From Glandiceps talaboti (taxonomy: Eukaryota; Hemichordata; Enteropneusta; Spengelidae), in the NCBI RefSeq assembly GCF_964340395.1, contig NC_135562.1, positions 23,716,173 to 23,780,172 on the forward strand: DNA of 64,000 bases, read 5' to 3'. Positions within the stretch are counted from its first letter, which is position 1. Each line of letters begins with the position of its first letter. The notes beneath the pieces were generated by a model. It was not told where the DNA came from and did not search any database. It worked only from the letters and a program-made list of their open reading frames with translations. Below, piece by piece: positions 10,879-23,394 of the stretch. A program made the position numbers and the translations under genes.

Positions 10879-11297
10879 AATTTTGGGTAAAAAACTTATA
10901 TCTTGAAACTGCAAGGTGATGGGTTGAAACTTGGTGAGGATGTTTCTGGAGGTGTTATTCTGCAGTTATTGTTAAAAACATTATGACACAAATGGCCCTA
11001 GCAACCATTACCATACCCTTAGCAACATTGAAATGATGCATATTACAAAGATAATGACATGGATGGGTAGGTAAGTGAATACAGATTCAAATTATGGGGT
11101 GCAAATATGCCTAGCAACAAGACCATGCCCATAGCAACAGCTTAATGATGGTTTATATTGCAAAGATGAAAAGTGGGAAGGGTAGGCAAGTTAAAAAAGA
11201 TTCCAAAAATGTATGCAAATATGCCTGGCAACTAGACCACGCTCATAGCAATACCTAAATACAGTTATGCTACAACGCCATTGGCACTATTTTTTTA
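10879..11297 (+). mobile_element. TAGCAC repeat family, copy A, right part
   Basis: This continues the copy broken at 4933. It reads 'aattttgggt' and then the 'tatatcttgaaact' and 'ccctagcaacca' paragraphs, as in copy E near 52435-52860. It contains two of the roughly 112-bp 'tatgccta/tggcaac' subrepeats and ends with 'acagttatgctacaacgcc' and 'attggcactatttttt'. Confidence 0.82.
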
Positions 11298-14200
11298 TTA
11301 GCTCCGCTGTCAGCGAAAGCTGAAAGCGTAGCTTTAGGTATAGGTTGTATAGAGTGTATAGGTGAATCATAGGTGTCCGTCAAACTTTTATATTTTCACT
11401 ATCTTCTCTGAAAGCAACAGCCAGAATACTTCGATATTTGGTGTGCATGTTCCCTGGGGGGAGGCTATTCAGATTTGTTCATGCCAAGTTGATCTGTGCC
11501 ATTTTCAATTTGTTATGATTTTTTTTCCAAAAATGACATTTTCATCAACTCCTCATATACTTCAAGTCAGATTGCTTTGATATCTGGTGTGTTGATGCAC
11601 AGAGGGTAGCTTACTTAGATTTGTTAATTTCAAGTCAGCACATCTGCTCTTCTATTTTTTATGATTTTTTTTTTGAAATTTGAAAAAAAAAATGAATATG
11701 TTAATGAGCATTATGACCGACGCCATATTGGAAATCAGTCCGCAAGACTCTAGGTAAAGTGCAACTTTTCAAGTACTTTGTGGTTCATTTATGGAGTTTT
11801 GTTTTTGTATGATCAATATTGGTGGCAAAATTACAGCGTCAAAATTGCCGATGTGGTAATGCACAACAATCCCAAGTACCCGGATGCACGAGGGACTAAC
11901 CCAGAAGCAAGTCGTTGTCAGCCATACGTTACAGTGCAGTGGTAACATCGTCCGAGAAATCGCTGCGTTCAGTGTCATTATTCACAGAATTGTTGTTTTC
12001 GAGTGAAAACCCGTCTTGAATTGTATAACGCTAACAAATGAAGACATGTCAAGTTATATTTTGAAAGTTGTATTGCTAGTTTGAGACGATTTTCTCACAT
12101 ACTATCGGGGCTTACTTGAACTTGGACCTTACTCCAGTTCATCGGGAAGTTTAGCCAGCCCGATAATTCTTTCTGGTTTAGTTTACAACACTTTCGATCA
12201 CGCAGATTTTGTTGTTGTGATGAAAAGAAATTTAAAAAAAAGATCACTTCAACCATTTCGTTGTGTTTTCTTTATGATAGTTAATCGAACATGAATGAGT
12301 GTTACCACTGTAACCAGGAGGGTCTATGCTGTAACGTATGGCAAGGGTTCGACATACTCGCTGGTCCGCTATCCCGCGAGTCTAGTAACTTTCTGTAAGG
12401 ACCAGTAAAGGTTACTAAAATGCCCATTGCAGGTAGTCCGACGGGATAGTGACTTTTTGATAGGTATATTAAGGAGCTCAGAATTCAAACCACCGGCTAT
12501 ATGATGAATTCACGGTCATAGTAAAATTCATTTGATTTTTAATTTGCTATTTTGACCAACTCCGGTTGTCTATTCATGATTCGCGATAAAATTACGATTA
12601 GTTTGGAAATGGGATAGATTTTCTATGATTCCGTGTCATAAAAGCATGTGTTGTGTATTTTTCGAAAAGCACACCTGGGGGAAAGTCGCCCAACAGGCGA
12701 TCTCGCGCCATTGCTGTACTACGTCACACGTAGCACTTTATTCTGGCAGGGGTGTCTCTTGAAAACGGGAATAGCGTAGGGTGAGCCAATCAAGTGAGAC
12801 CTTTCAAATGTAGCTAATATTATAGCCAATAAAATTAGTTGTACGATGATATGTGTATAATAAGGGTAAGACTGGCCTCTACACTGTAACAAGTAAATTA
12901 GTAAAGTTGAAATCTCGCATGATTTCGTATTTATGTACGGATACGTAGTCTTTCTAATGGATGTCAGCATTCGCCCGGGTCCGTCCACGTTCAACGGAAC
13001 TAAGTGAAGCTCAATCATAACAATGGTGGCTGTCAAAATCGAAGACGCAATTTGACCGTGTTGTTATTTCAGTGAGTTTATTCAGCAAGAAAACAACGTG
13101 TTCTATGTGTTTGTACTTCCTACATGATGTGATGATCGTTTTTTTTACCGGTACAACTTACAGCCTACAATGAAACTGCTAACTTAGTTAGTAACACTGA
13201 CACGATTCCGTGTTCCGTGTTCTGTGTTCATGTTTTGGGGCACATTTCTAAATACGCGAAACCAGTTATTGAATGTGTAGTGGATATTGATATTCAGTTT
13301 GAAAAATTAAAATCCTGAACTTTATTTTGCGAACGGTTTTGTCATTTCTTAGTAATTATAGGGCCGACTGTATGTCAACCCGGAAGTACATAGACACGAA
13401 AATAGATGAAGTGACTTGTACATGTAATTAGTAACAAAATTTTGCTGTAACTGCTGGTAACCTTCAAATTTATTTATTTTTATGTTGTAAATACATTCTA
13501 ATATGCACTAAGGACAACACTATAAAGACTTGCTCGATGGGAAGGTAATTTTTTGTCTTTTAAAAATGCAATAGTTAGATCAATGTGTACCAGAAATGTT
13601 ATGTAGTATTTAAGCTAGAAATAAGACCACATAACATCTTATTACTCCCCCCCCCCCCCAATTAAGACAAACTACTCACAGAAAGCAACAAAAAAAGAGA
13701 AGAAGCTCCAAAACATAAAAAAGAGAATAAAATTACAGTAAGGAGTTGATGATGCACAAACAACTACAAAGAAATAGACAGTTCAATTACAACACAGGGT
13801 TTGAAATAAATATGGGGTTTGGAAAAGTGAATTAGAAGTAGAGCAAAAACTAAGAGAGATGAAGAGCCTAAGTGAACAAGCGAAAGCACTTAAAGATAGG
13901 ACCACTACGTTATCAATTTTACTAGTCCTGTGGGATAGTGACTTTTTTACTCCAGTGTCGAACCCTGTTGGCTGAGAATGACTCTCTTTCGGGTACTTGG
14001 GATTGTCGCCGTACGGAAACTAAGATGGCGATTAATACATTTCTTCCCTATATATATATCTACTACAACTAGTACAAGTTGAATGTTGTTGACTTGGTAA
14101 ATTTGTTAGAAAATTGAAATTCAAATTGCCTCAAAATTATTTTAGATCCCTAGTTTATTTCATTCATCATTAAAATTTTCCAGGGTTAAAGCTGTAAGAC

Positions 14201-14508
14201 ACTGGAATTATTTATAGCCAACCTCAAAATCCTCTTTTTTTCTTCTTTTTCTTGTGTGCATTTCCCAGTCTTTTTTCAGAGATTTTGTGCAATTTTTCAT
14301 AACAGTAGATTTTTGTTATAAAATGGTGACTATGGTATAAAAGTACAATACATTACCAACTTCTGTGTAAAATGTGTTGTATAGTGAGACATCATATGAA
14401 ACCACTAAACACTTTATTGCATACTGAACCACTTCTACATGTCACCAAAATAAAAAATAAAATTAAAAAAAACAGCGGAGCTATTGTGACCGATAGATCG
14501 CTTGTTTT
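11298..14508 (+). mobile_element. AGCTCC repeat family, long copy with nested sequence
   Basis: The left edge is a T-run then TTAGCTCCGCTGTCAGCG, with a hairpin formed by TCAGC-GAAA-GCTGA. The right edge near 14472-14508 holds ACAGCGGAGCTATTG, an inverted match to AGCTCCGCTGT. The last 450 bp (about 14050-14500) match 51010-51480 in the short copy at 50592. The middle is much longer than in that copy and contains inverted segments, for example around 11920-11950 versus 12300-12345, so other old insertions are likely. No coding sequence is recognised in this 3.2 kb. Confidence 0.6.
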
Positions 14509-14553
14509 ATTAACATCTAAGTTCCTTTGTAATAGTTTCATTGTATCTTGTAT

Positions 14554-14604
14554 CTGACATTCAAATGTTGGTTTTCTGTTACCATAATTACTGTAGTCAT
14601 GGTA
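14554..14604 (+). repeat. Partial upstream copy of the separase exon edge
   Basis: Bases 14554-14604 align with 14641-14691, exactly 87 bp downstream. The last 33 bases (14572-14604) match in 31 positions. The copy covers the splice acceptor and the codons of the GHG motif, but its AG is mutated (ata-att for atag-tt) and one Gly codon has become Ser. Confidence 0.85.
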
Positions 14605-14674
14605 ATATGACATTGAGAACATACACATAAAGTGGTTTTACTGACATTCTATTGTAACTTTTCTGTTACCATAG

Positions 14675-14839
14675 TTACTGTGGTCATGGTACCGGTCGTC
14701 AGTATTTACATGGTGATGATATCCAGCAGTTAGAATGCAAAGCAGTGTCTCTTCTCATTGGCTGCAGTAGTGGTAAATTGCAGGTCAAAGGTCAACTTGA
14801 ATCTACTGGTATGGTATTGTACTATCTACAGGCAGAATG
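14675..14839 (+). CDS. ESPL1: Separase catalytic exon (His and Cys)
   Basis: This 165-nt exon lies between an AG acceptor (14673-14674) and a GTGAGT donor (14840), phase 2 at both ends. It encodes the core of the separase protease domain. YCGHGTGRQYLHGDD carries the catalytic His (codon 14685-14687). ECKAVSLLIGCSSGKL carries the catalytic Cys (codon 14763-14765). GQLESTGMVLYYLQAE then leads into the C-terminal exon. Both catalytic residues and their contexts (GHG and GCSS) match the vertebrate enzyme, and the frame is open, so the gene looks functional here. A partial copy of the exon's left edge lies 87 bp upstream. Confidence 0.95.
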
Positions 14840-15349
14840 GTGAGTGAATAGGTCACTTTAATGACCCAATATTGCCCTTGGTATACTTTCATTGGTATTA
14901 AAGGAAAGGTTCAGTCAAACATCTTTGCGCTTTTAGATATCTTTTCTTTGTGTATTTAATTGATGTGTATGTGAATTTTCTAAATAAAATGAAACACTTT
15001 AAAAATATGTGACTTTGAAAAGTCAAAATTCTGCCATGTTGGGCCTCACTGTGTGCAGCCATTTTGGTAACTTGCTGCAAAGAATGCTGGGAAAACTCTC
15101 TGCTTGTGACGTCATATCATCCTATACGTCCATTTGCATCTGGATGTAGGTGTGTGTAGTAGCTGTTCATCATTGACAAACATGCCAAGTTGTAAATATA
15201 ACGGATGTAATAATCATTTTCTGCACGATGGTAAATCATTTTCACCATAACTGATCCAGAGAGGTACCTAGTATTGTATAAATTTTGACTGAAGAAAAAG
15301 TTATTCAAGTACCAATGGAGTTTATTGAGGACTTTAAACACTTTAAATT
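14840..15349. other. Intron start with possible THAP-domain relic
   Basis: An ATG at 15182 opens MPSCKYNGCNN followed by DGKSFSP and a stop at 15248-15250. The Cys-x4-Cys with N-terminal Met and a downstream SF resembles the start of THAP zinc-finger domains, which occur in P-element-like and some Kolobok transposases. Nothing of the remaining domain is readable. The sequence before it (14900-15110) has a promoter-like look (GCCATTTTG, TGACGTCA at 15107-15114). Confidence 0.35.
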
Positions 15350-15597
15350 GTTCAAATCAAAATGATCTTACCACCGATGTGTGATTTTGTTCAAAATATG
15401 TCATTTGGTCAAAAAACTTAAATTCAAAAACTACTGGGTAGATTGGTCTGAAATTTGGTGGGAACATTCGGGTGTGTAAATTAAGATTTGTTCATGACAT
15501 GATTATTCCATCACTAATATGCAAATTAGGGCTGAAAATGTGTGTTTTTTGGTCAAACATTTGTATTCCAAAACTACTGAGCAGATTGGGCTGAAAT
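15350..15597 (+). mobile_element. TAGCAC repeat family, copy B fragment
   Basis: It contains the 'attgttcaaatcaaaatgat' stretch, 'actactgggtagattggtc' and 'gcaaattagggctg' paragraphs of the family, without the 5' hairpin and microsatellite. It is cut at TTAA (15598-15601), where the TTAA-bounded element begins. Confidence 0.75.
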
Positions 15598-15946
15598 TTA
15601 AAGTGTACATGCAAAGGTACATACTTTTTTTCGTAATTATGTTTATTTTGCCATAAAAATAAAGGAAATCGGGTTTGTAATAGTACAATATAATTCTAAC
15701 ACGAATAACTAAATTAAGATTTGTTCATGACATGATTATTCCATCACTAATATGCAAATTAGGGCTGAAAATGTGTGTTTTTTGGTCAAACATTTGTATT
15801 CCAAAACTACTGAGCAGATTGGGCTGAAATTTAAAGTGTACATACAAAGGTACATACTTTTTTTCGTAATTATGTTTATTTTGCCATAAAAATAAAGGAA
15901 ATCGGGTTTGTAATAGTACAATATAATTCTAACACGAGAAATTGCG
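15481..15946 (+). repeat. 233-bp tandem duplication across an insertion junction
   Basis: Bases 15481-15713 and 15714-15946 are almost identical. Each unit contains the end of the TAGCAC copy plus the first ~110 bases of the TTAA-bounded element, so the duplication happened after that insertion and is recent. Confidence 0.95.
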
Positions 15947-17868
15947 CGAAAAAATGAGACACTCTTGGCTCAGCCACAGAGCACCTTCAGGTAAGTACCT
16001 CTCATTTGCATATGGATAGGACAGGATTTGGAACTTTATGATGTCAATGCAGGAACACAAACGCATTCGTCTGTGTATCTTTACATGTAAAGCCATTATG
16101 GTCGAACCAGAAGGTCAACTTCAAAACCCGTTTTCGCCAGAACCTGACGTTGAATATTGATCAGATTCCTCAAGCGTAGACCAATACACTCCAGCATTAA
16201 CATCTGATGGTGTGATTTAGCCAAAATCATTCGAACCGACCTCTAGCAGTAACGATAGTTCCTCTGGTAGTGAATGAGTGAGGAAGGTGTGGTCCGAACC
16301 ACAGAGACTGAATGACACTGCTTTATAAGTTTTTTTCTGATGTAAATTTCACAGACAAATGTCGTCATGGCTAGTACACATTATATGTAATAGTATACCT
16401 GTGTTTAAATATCCACCATGCAAGGTAAGTGCTTGTTTTCTGACTATGCCTTGCTGTCTTATAAGTTATACCGCATATGTCCTAGTGAAGCCGTGTTGTT
16501 TACATAAAGTGAATGCTGTTATCAGCGTCCTTTGTTGACATGTATTCAATGGGTGGAAAACAGCTCCTGCAGACAATGTAATCGAAACGAAAATTATGTA
16601 ATATTTCCATACCCATCAAACATACAGAGAACGAATGAGAATGGCTTCAAGAGTTCCCCATAATATTCTCTCAAGTTGTTCAAATGTAGCATGTGTCGTA
16701 ACAGTACATCCAATCTATGACCATTCAAAATCTTCACGAAAGTAGACCCACAAATTCGTTAGAGCAGAACGTTTTGTTGGATAACCGTCCCTCTTGAAAG
16801 CTATGTGTACACGTACTTTATTTCATTTTTTACTGCGTTCATTACCATCCACACAGTGACATGAAGTGGTTTCATCTTCTTTCAAAGCACGGCCCATGTT
16901 CACTGAAGCCGGCCGTACTGTGGTGTATTGTGTATTGTCTCCGACCATTTTTGTTTGAGTTTTTTATGGATAGACATGTCTTACGTTGTAGAAGTTATTT
17001 GACCTGGGAGCGTGAAGCTTAGTGCTGACTGTACTTTGCTGTGTCCATCCACTTTTGACATGTGATTGGCATGACACAGTAATTGTTCATGTAGACAAAA
17101 CAATTGAAACAAAAATAGCAACATTATAATGAGCGTTGCGTCTTTTTACTTTGATATGATTCCGACGATGTATGTGATGTATCACAATGAAAACGATCAA
17201 TTCCCAGCAACATGGAAATCAAAACATACAATCGGACTACGCATTGTTTAGAAACAAATGCTATCGTAATGAAAATATTTTATGAAGCTAACTTGCTTTC
17301 TTGAAAACATCATTTCAAATTATTTTATTTTATTTGTCTTCCTGTTTTTGCTTTGATCATGGCTACACCGGTGGCGTGGAGAACCCCAGCCCCGGTAACA
17401 TTTACCGACTTTCACTGTATGGCGTCACTGTCCAGTTTTTACGTGATTTCAACTGCCTTCACCCATTATTACCTACTCAGTTATATCACTCGGAAATGTG
17501 TGTAGGGTAATGTTTCACTGCGGGTGCTGCCGACAAAACACCAAGGAACCATTGTTGTAGGAAGACTAAACTGGTACACCACAATATGTACAGTTACAGA
17601 TAATACTATATGGCAAGCGTAATTAGTAATTCATAAGTAAACATTACACAAAGGCTTAGAAGGCTTTTGTAACGTGGGACCTCGACACCTTTCGTGAGCT
17701 GGTTGAGGTGCCGAAGTTAGTCGAAGCACAGGGGATTAAGGGGGCAAGTATTTTTGCGACTTTCTTGCCAATGCGCGCAATATTTAGAGGTATGAATGCA
17801 ATTTCATTTATATTTATGGCAAAATAAATATAATTCCGAAAAAAAGTATGTACCTTTACATGTACACT
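15835..17868. mobile_element. TTAA-bounded DNA element with long inverted repeats
   Basis: The left end (15835-15915; an extra left end at 15602 comes from the duplication) and right end (17785-17868) form an inverted repeat of about 80 bp, opening AGTGTACATG and containing AAAGGTACATAC and a 'tttattttgccat' stretch. Both sides are flanked by TTAA (15831-15834 and 17869-17872). TTAA targets are typical of piggyBac and Kolobok superfamilies. Inside I see no transposase, only scattered open stretches such as a Ser/Asp/Glu-rich one near 16100-16280 with stops. It is probably non-autonomous or dead. Confidence 0.7.
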
Positions 17869-18001
17869 TTAAGATAGGAGATGTCAAATTCGAATTACAT
17901 CAATGACGCAACTCTTTGTGCAGACTGAATCCTGCGCTCTTGTCAACATTTGAATGTAAAACAAATCCGGAAGTGTTTGGAAGTTAAGTGAAGTGTTAGA
18001 T

Positions 18002-20180
18002 CAGCGCAAGCAAGCTTAGCGTACCATTTTGGTGAACAAAGTTACCAAAAATAAATTTCCCAGTTGGTATTATTTTCCACCCTAGTAGGAAAGTAGGACA
18101 CCTAATGTCTATTACAGTATATGTGAAAAGATAACTTTTTGCAAAATTTTTGAGATTCGGCCATGCTACATTATAATATGCAAATTGCCTACATAGGACA
18201 TGACGTAATTAGAAATGGATAAAAAACGTTACTGTTGTGAGGCAAATTCAATTTTTTTTATTATTAATCAAGTATCCTACTTAAACAAGAATGGTACAAT
18301 AACTTTAAATTGTTGTCAATAGGTATTTCTTGATTAATATCCTGTTCTGGTTGGTGACAGACATTGCTACATTTACTGCATAACAAAAAACTGGAAATGT
18401 GTTAAACCCTTTCTGATATAACCAGATCACTGTATAGAAACAAGACTTCTTTTTGAATATGTGATTATACACATAATACCAATTTTAATGTACATAAAAA
18501 TTTAACATTTTCAACATGAGTCTGCAAGTGAAACATCCTGTTAACTTTGGCACAACACCTACATAGGATGTGACAAAATTGAACACCTCAAAACTCAAAA
18601 TTTTCTTTATTCACAGAGCAAAATATCGTAAAGCTAAGCCCGGTACAATAAAGTTAAGCAGTTTTTAACAGCTGTTTACCAGTTTATGTGCCGTTCTGGT
18701 AGTTGACACTAATTGTATATAGTGTACACTAATTTTATTTAAAATTCAAACCTCTCAAATAGGAGTCAACAGATGTGAAATTTTTAACATCTTTAACTAG
18801 GAAAAATTTGTGATATTTTAATAACATGAATATTTCAAAGCACAAAGCTGAATAGTATAGAAATAGTATTACAGTACAGTATTTCATTTTAAAAACTAAT
18901 ACATACTAATACCAGTTTAGTCATGACGGTTGTTCTAACACAGAAATCACAAATGTGCATGACCCCCTGTTAATTTTACTGCATTAATTTTGACAAGATT
19001 TTTGCTACATTGGACATGACAAAAATTCACTCAGGAAAGGGCTTCTACAAGACTGTTAAGGTAACTGCTGAATATATGATAAGTTTCTTCCATTAGCCTT
19101 CAAGCAAATATATTGAAAAACAGAAAACACTAAACCAGGTTTTGAAAATGGTTTGAACTGGGTACAAATACAAGTCATAATCCAAAAAATGTTTGAATTC
19201 ATGTTAAACATACTTGTACATTTGTAAAAAAAAAAAAAAATATTAAATCTAGTTTACAAGAATTCAAGTTTTCAGTGGTTTAGAGATAGTTCACAATATA
19301 TTGTAACATTTCTGTACAGTTCTTTACCTTTTCACCTATCAAACTTACAAGCTTATGCTATTTTACAGGAATTTTTCAAACATGATATTTAAGATACATA
19401 CTAAGGACATGACATTTTACCTACATAGGATATGACGTTACGGAAAGGACATTTCTTTAATTTTGGGGAAAATTTTTTAGGCTACTCACTGTTTTTGTTT
19501 ATGCTCAGAAAGGTCCACATCCAAGCTTACTGCTGACAGCAAACTGACTGAACAGTTGTTTGCATGTCAGAATTGTACCACATACATAGGAGGTGACACA
19601 GTGTTACAGAAATCGTGGAGTGATCTTATGTTTTCCAGTGAAATTCTGTAACAAAGTCACTGTACCCATGCAACACATGCTACAAATTGTTCATGCCAGT
19701 CCTAATTCAGACACATTGTAGCAACATTCTTTTCAGGTGTTTATAGCAGTACAGTGACCCAGTAAAAAAGTGAAATCATAATTGACCCCATTTTGGTAAC
19801 ACAGCAGTTTCCATATTCTAGTGTCTCTACTTATGACCAGATATACCATACACCTGTTTTGATATCATTCTGCAAATCAAGTAAGGTCTACCAGAAAAGA
19901 TATGTGAGAAAATACTTAGCCAACACTAATATTAGTGTTGGAAATGTAAATATCTCATGCATATTTTAATTTGGCCACTGGTAACGCAAGAAAATGGCAA
20001 AAATTGGCCCTTTTATTTGAAATTGAGAAAAATCCGGTGACTATGTTGTATCTATGTTGTAAAATATTGTGAATTTCATAAATTACTGTGAAAATAGTAA
20101 ATAATATCTCTTAAAATTAATTGTGACAGACTGGTAACACATTTTCAAAAAATTATGGTACCCTAAGCTTGCTTGCGCTG
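18002..20180. mobile_element. 2.2-kb DNA element with CAGCGCAAGC inverted ends
   Basis: The left end, opening CAGCGCAAGCAAGCTTAG at 18002, and the right end at about 20154-20180 are inverted copies over about 26 bp. Each side is flanked by AGAT (17998-18001 and 20181-20184), a likely 4-bp target duplication. No long reading frame is present. A 17-base motif like CCTACATAGGACATGAC recurs six times inside. The superfamily is unassigned; 4-bp duplications are known for several groups (for example Chapaev and Ginger). Confidence 0.7.
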
Positions 20181-20184
20181 AGAT

Positions 20185-23100
20185 GTGTTTCGAGCACTGT
20201 ACATACTCTTGGAGATTTGAACGGAAGGTAATTTTGTATTATTGAGTCCTTGCAAAGAAAATAAGATTTACTACCATTACTTGTTTTACCAGTTAAAGAC
20301 AAACTGTCGTATGAATTTTAGACTTGATGAAATGTATCATCACCCACACTCCCTATATTGCCAGTCTGGAAACGCGGCAATTTCCTTTCAACCAAAGCAT
20401 GTTCAGGTAAATAAACCATTCTCAACTTTTGTCTCTACAGAGAAAGTTGAAAATACTGTCATGAATATAATTTACTGGCGACCAGATTTGTTAGTGTGGG
20501 TTTTTTGACGTGGGAAGGTGACAGTGATCAGTGACCACGTCTCGACAGTGGAGAAACTTCATCATAGAACCCTGATAACATTCACTGGCTTATTGGCCTT
20601 AGAAAATCACCAACAAACTGTTAACAGTACTCTTTTGTAATAGGCTTCCAAATTTATTCCTAAATTATACAAGTTGTATAAAAATTACGTACATTGTTTC
20701 CCCCATGAAAGAAGTAACCATGGTAACATTACAATAGGGTTTCAATGAGGGGTTCTATTTTTTGTACCCAAAATCAATAAATACATCTAGTAGCATAGCT
20801 TTGGGTTCCTTACAGTGCATGCAGTGCCACTTTATGGCGCTAGAGGTACGCATATAGTCCATGAGCCAGACAGGTTATTGGTACCAAAAAGAGGTACCAA
20901 ACGATATTTTCACCAGTGATGTATAATGCTATTCTAATATCAAAAATGCTTGGTGGACATTCCAAATGAGTAGCTTTTGGAAATTATACAACTTTTTAAT
21001 ATTATGCATAAATACAGCACAATGATTAAAATTCCAACTATATATTCTAGGTCCTTGGCTCTACCACTAATACTTAGGTTGTTTTTCTCATTACTTCCTA
21101 CACTAATAAGAATTACTCTTTGTCTATTACTGATTTTTACGACATACTACAAGGTGCAAACTATAGAGGGCGCTCTTACAGACAAAATGGCGGCCATGTT
21201 TGTTGTAAATATCAGTTATTGGAAGTTTCTTGTGAACTATACTACATAGAGACACAATTCAAGTGTCTACCCCTATATTATAAAATATGATCTTTCTGTT
21301 AGTATAATATAATTTGACCTTGGCCCTGATCTTCTGGTCAGAATTCCAAAAATCAAGCTTTTTCTTGCAAATCACAGATGGGCATGAGTTGTAGTATTTA
21401 AGTGTTGCCAATTTCTGTGCAAAATAATCTTATGCCAAGGTAATATTACAAGATTGTACAAGGATTCTTGTGGTTGCTGACTAAATAGCAGCCATATTTG
21501 TTGTAAAACTCAACTATATGTAAATGGCGACATACTGTGCATATACATGCATGTTCGTAATAACCAAGGATATATATGATATCTAAAATATCCCAAAGCA
21601 AGCTCTGTTGTATGGACTAAAACGGTCATGTCAACCCAACCCTGTTATAACCCCACTTCAAATTTGCTGAAAGAAGTCATTTTTTTAATGATAATATCAC
21701 TCCAACCTACTGAGGAATCAGCATCTGATGGAAATAAAAAAATCATTACATGGTTTTATCATATTAATGCAACAACCAATACGACGGTCAGTTCATTTAG
21801 AGATAAAATATACAGACAAATGGCCATGTGAAGCAAAGCATATCAAAGATGCATGTCTGCAGATCTCACAATAGAAGCTGATGTGATAGCAGAAGGGTTA
21901 ATAACACATATTCTTAAATGAACGGCAATACAACCTGTGGTGAGAGGAAGCACCACAAAACCATTATGAAGGCCGTCCATAAAATGTTCTTGAAGGGGTC
22001 TAACTTTGCATATTAAGAAAATCATGCCATTGAATTGCATCAGTTTCAAGAGAATATAATCCAAATCAGAAAAGTCATCATCATCATTAAGCCAGCTGTT
22101 CATTTAGTGTATACGCTTGTTTCACATATTCAGAAAGATGAACACAATGTCCAAACAGTTGGTGATATTCTCTAAGATTATTGAATCAATCTTTTTTAAT
22201 CAAGTGCTGTTGGTGATCTGCACCTAAAGATTACAAAAGGATTTGCTCACTCCTCAAGAAATAGGAGAGACTGTCAGTAATGAGTTCCTTGGAGCAAAAG
22301 CGAAGACAGGTTCTTCATTCAGACAGACTTCAAAAATAAAAAATAAAGTCTTTCAGCATCATGAAATCAAAAGCAAAGATCATTCTAACACAGAATTCTC
22401 AAAAGAGATGATTATCGTTGTGGTCGAATTCTACTGATACACACATCTAGGAAGATGGATCTAAAGACATACCGCAACATCCACTTAGATCGTTGCCCTT
22501 GTTATTGGGAAACTGATGGTACACTAAAGAAGAACATAGCAGCGTTGATAAGACATCTTGAGAAATTACTTTCACCAGATAATATGGGAGTTACCTTACC
22601 ATCAGCTTTGTCCAGTGACATTTGAGGAAAACCTGACATATTTCTCTGAATCGGATTGATAGCAATTGGATCAGAAAGAAACTTTTTAGCGTATGAAGAA
22701 GTGGATGCACATTTCAGCATGCAACAATTAAGCTCTGGTTACAAGCCATGGTGGCAACACTGGTGGTTGAATATACATATATGAAGTTCTTATGCCTAGC
22801 CTTCAGTTTGAAAATAGAAAATGCAAAGATAGCTTCAACATAGGAAAATGTGTATGCCTTTGGCTGTGATGGGTTTACACGATTTTTACTGGTTGGGCAA
22901 GTGAAGGAAAGCTAGAATGACTGAAACTCATTCATCAAAGCAAAGTATGAGTACATTCACAAAACTTGTTCAAGAGTGTAACTGTCTCAAGAAATATTTA
23001 CCCTTCTCCAGGAATTCACATGTAAAGCTTATGTTGCCCATTGTCAGATATAAACTGCTAAGGAGCCTTCTCAATCAAAACTGCAAGTTGGAGAACCAGG

Positions 23101-23394
23101 GTAATGAAGAGGGGGCACTTTTCACAAATCTGTTCATTGTGAAAATGTAAATTTGGAGATTTTACTTTGACTCATTTTGTTATCTAACTTTGCATTATTT
23201 TGTGATGTTAGCATGATGCCACTGCTGCCACCATTTCCAAATCCCACTGCTACCACATCCCACCACTGCCATTCTATGATGATAACATATCAATCATGCT
23301 AACATCACAAAATAATGCATTAGTATTATTATTATGCAAGGGGTCCTTAGCATTTGGATCCCATACATAATAATAATTTTAGTAAATATAATAA
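20185..23394. other. Separase intron, no recognised gene
   Basis: The sequence is AT-rich with short frames only. A block at about 20850-20985 (TCCATGAGCCAGAC, 'aatgcttggtggacat') recurs at 25980-26110, so it is an old interspersed repeat. Stretches around 22240-22720 read like decayed coding sequence in more than one frame (for example a segment beginning KMDLKTYRN on the plus strand near 22450), but I cannot assign a family. Confidence 0.5.
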
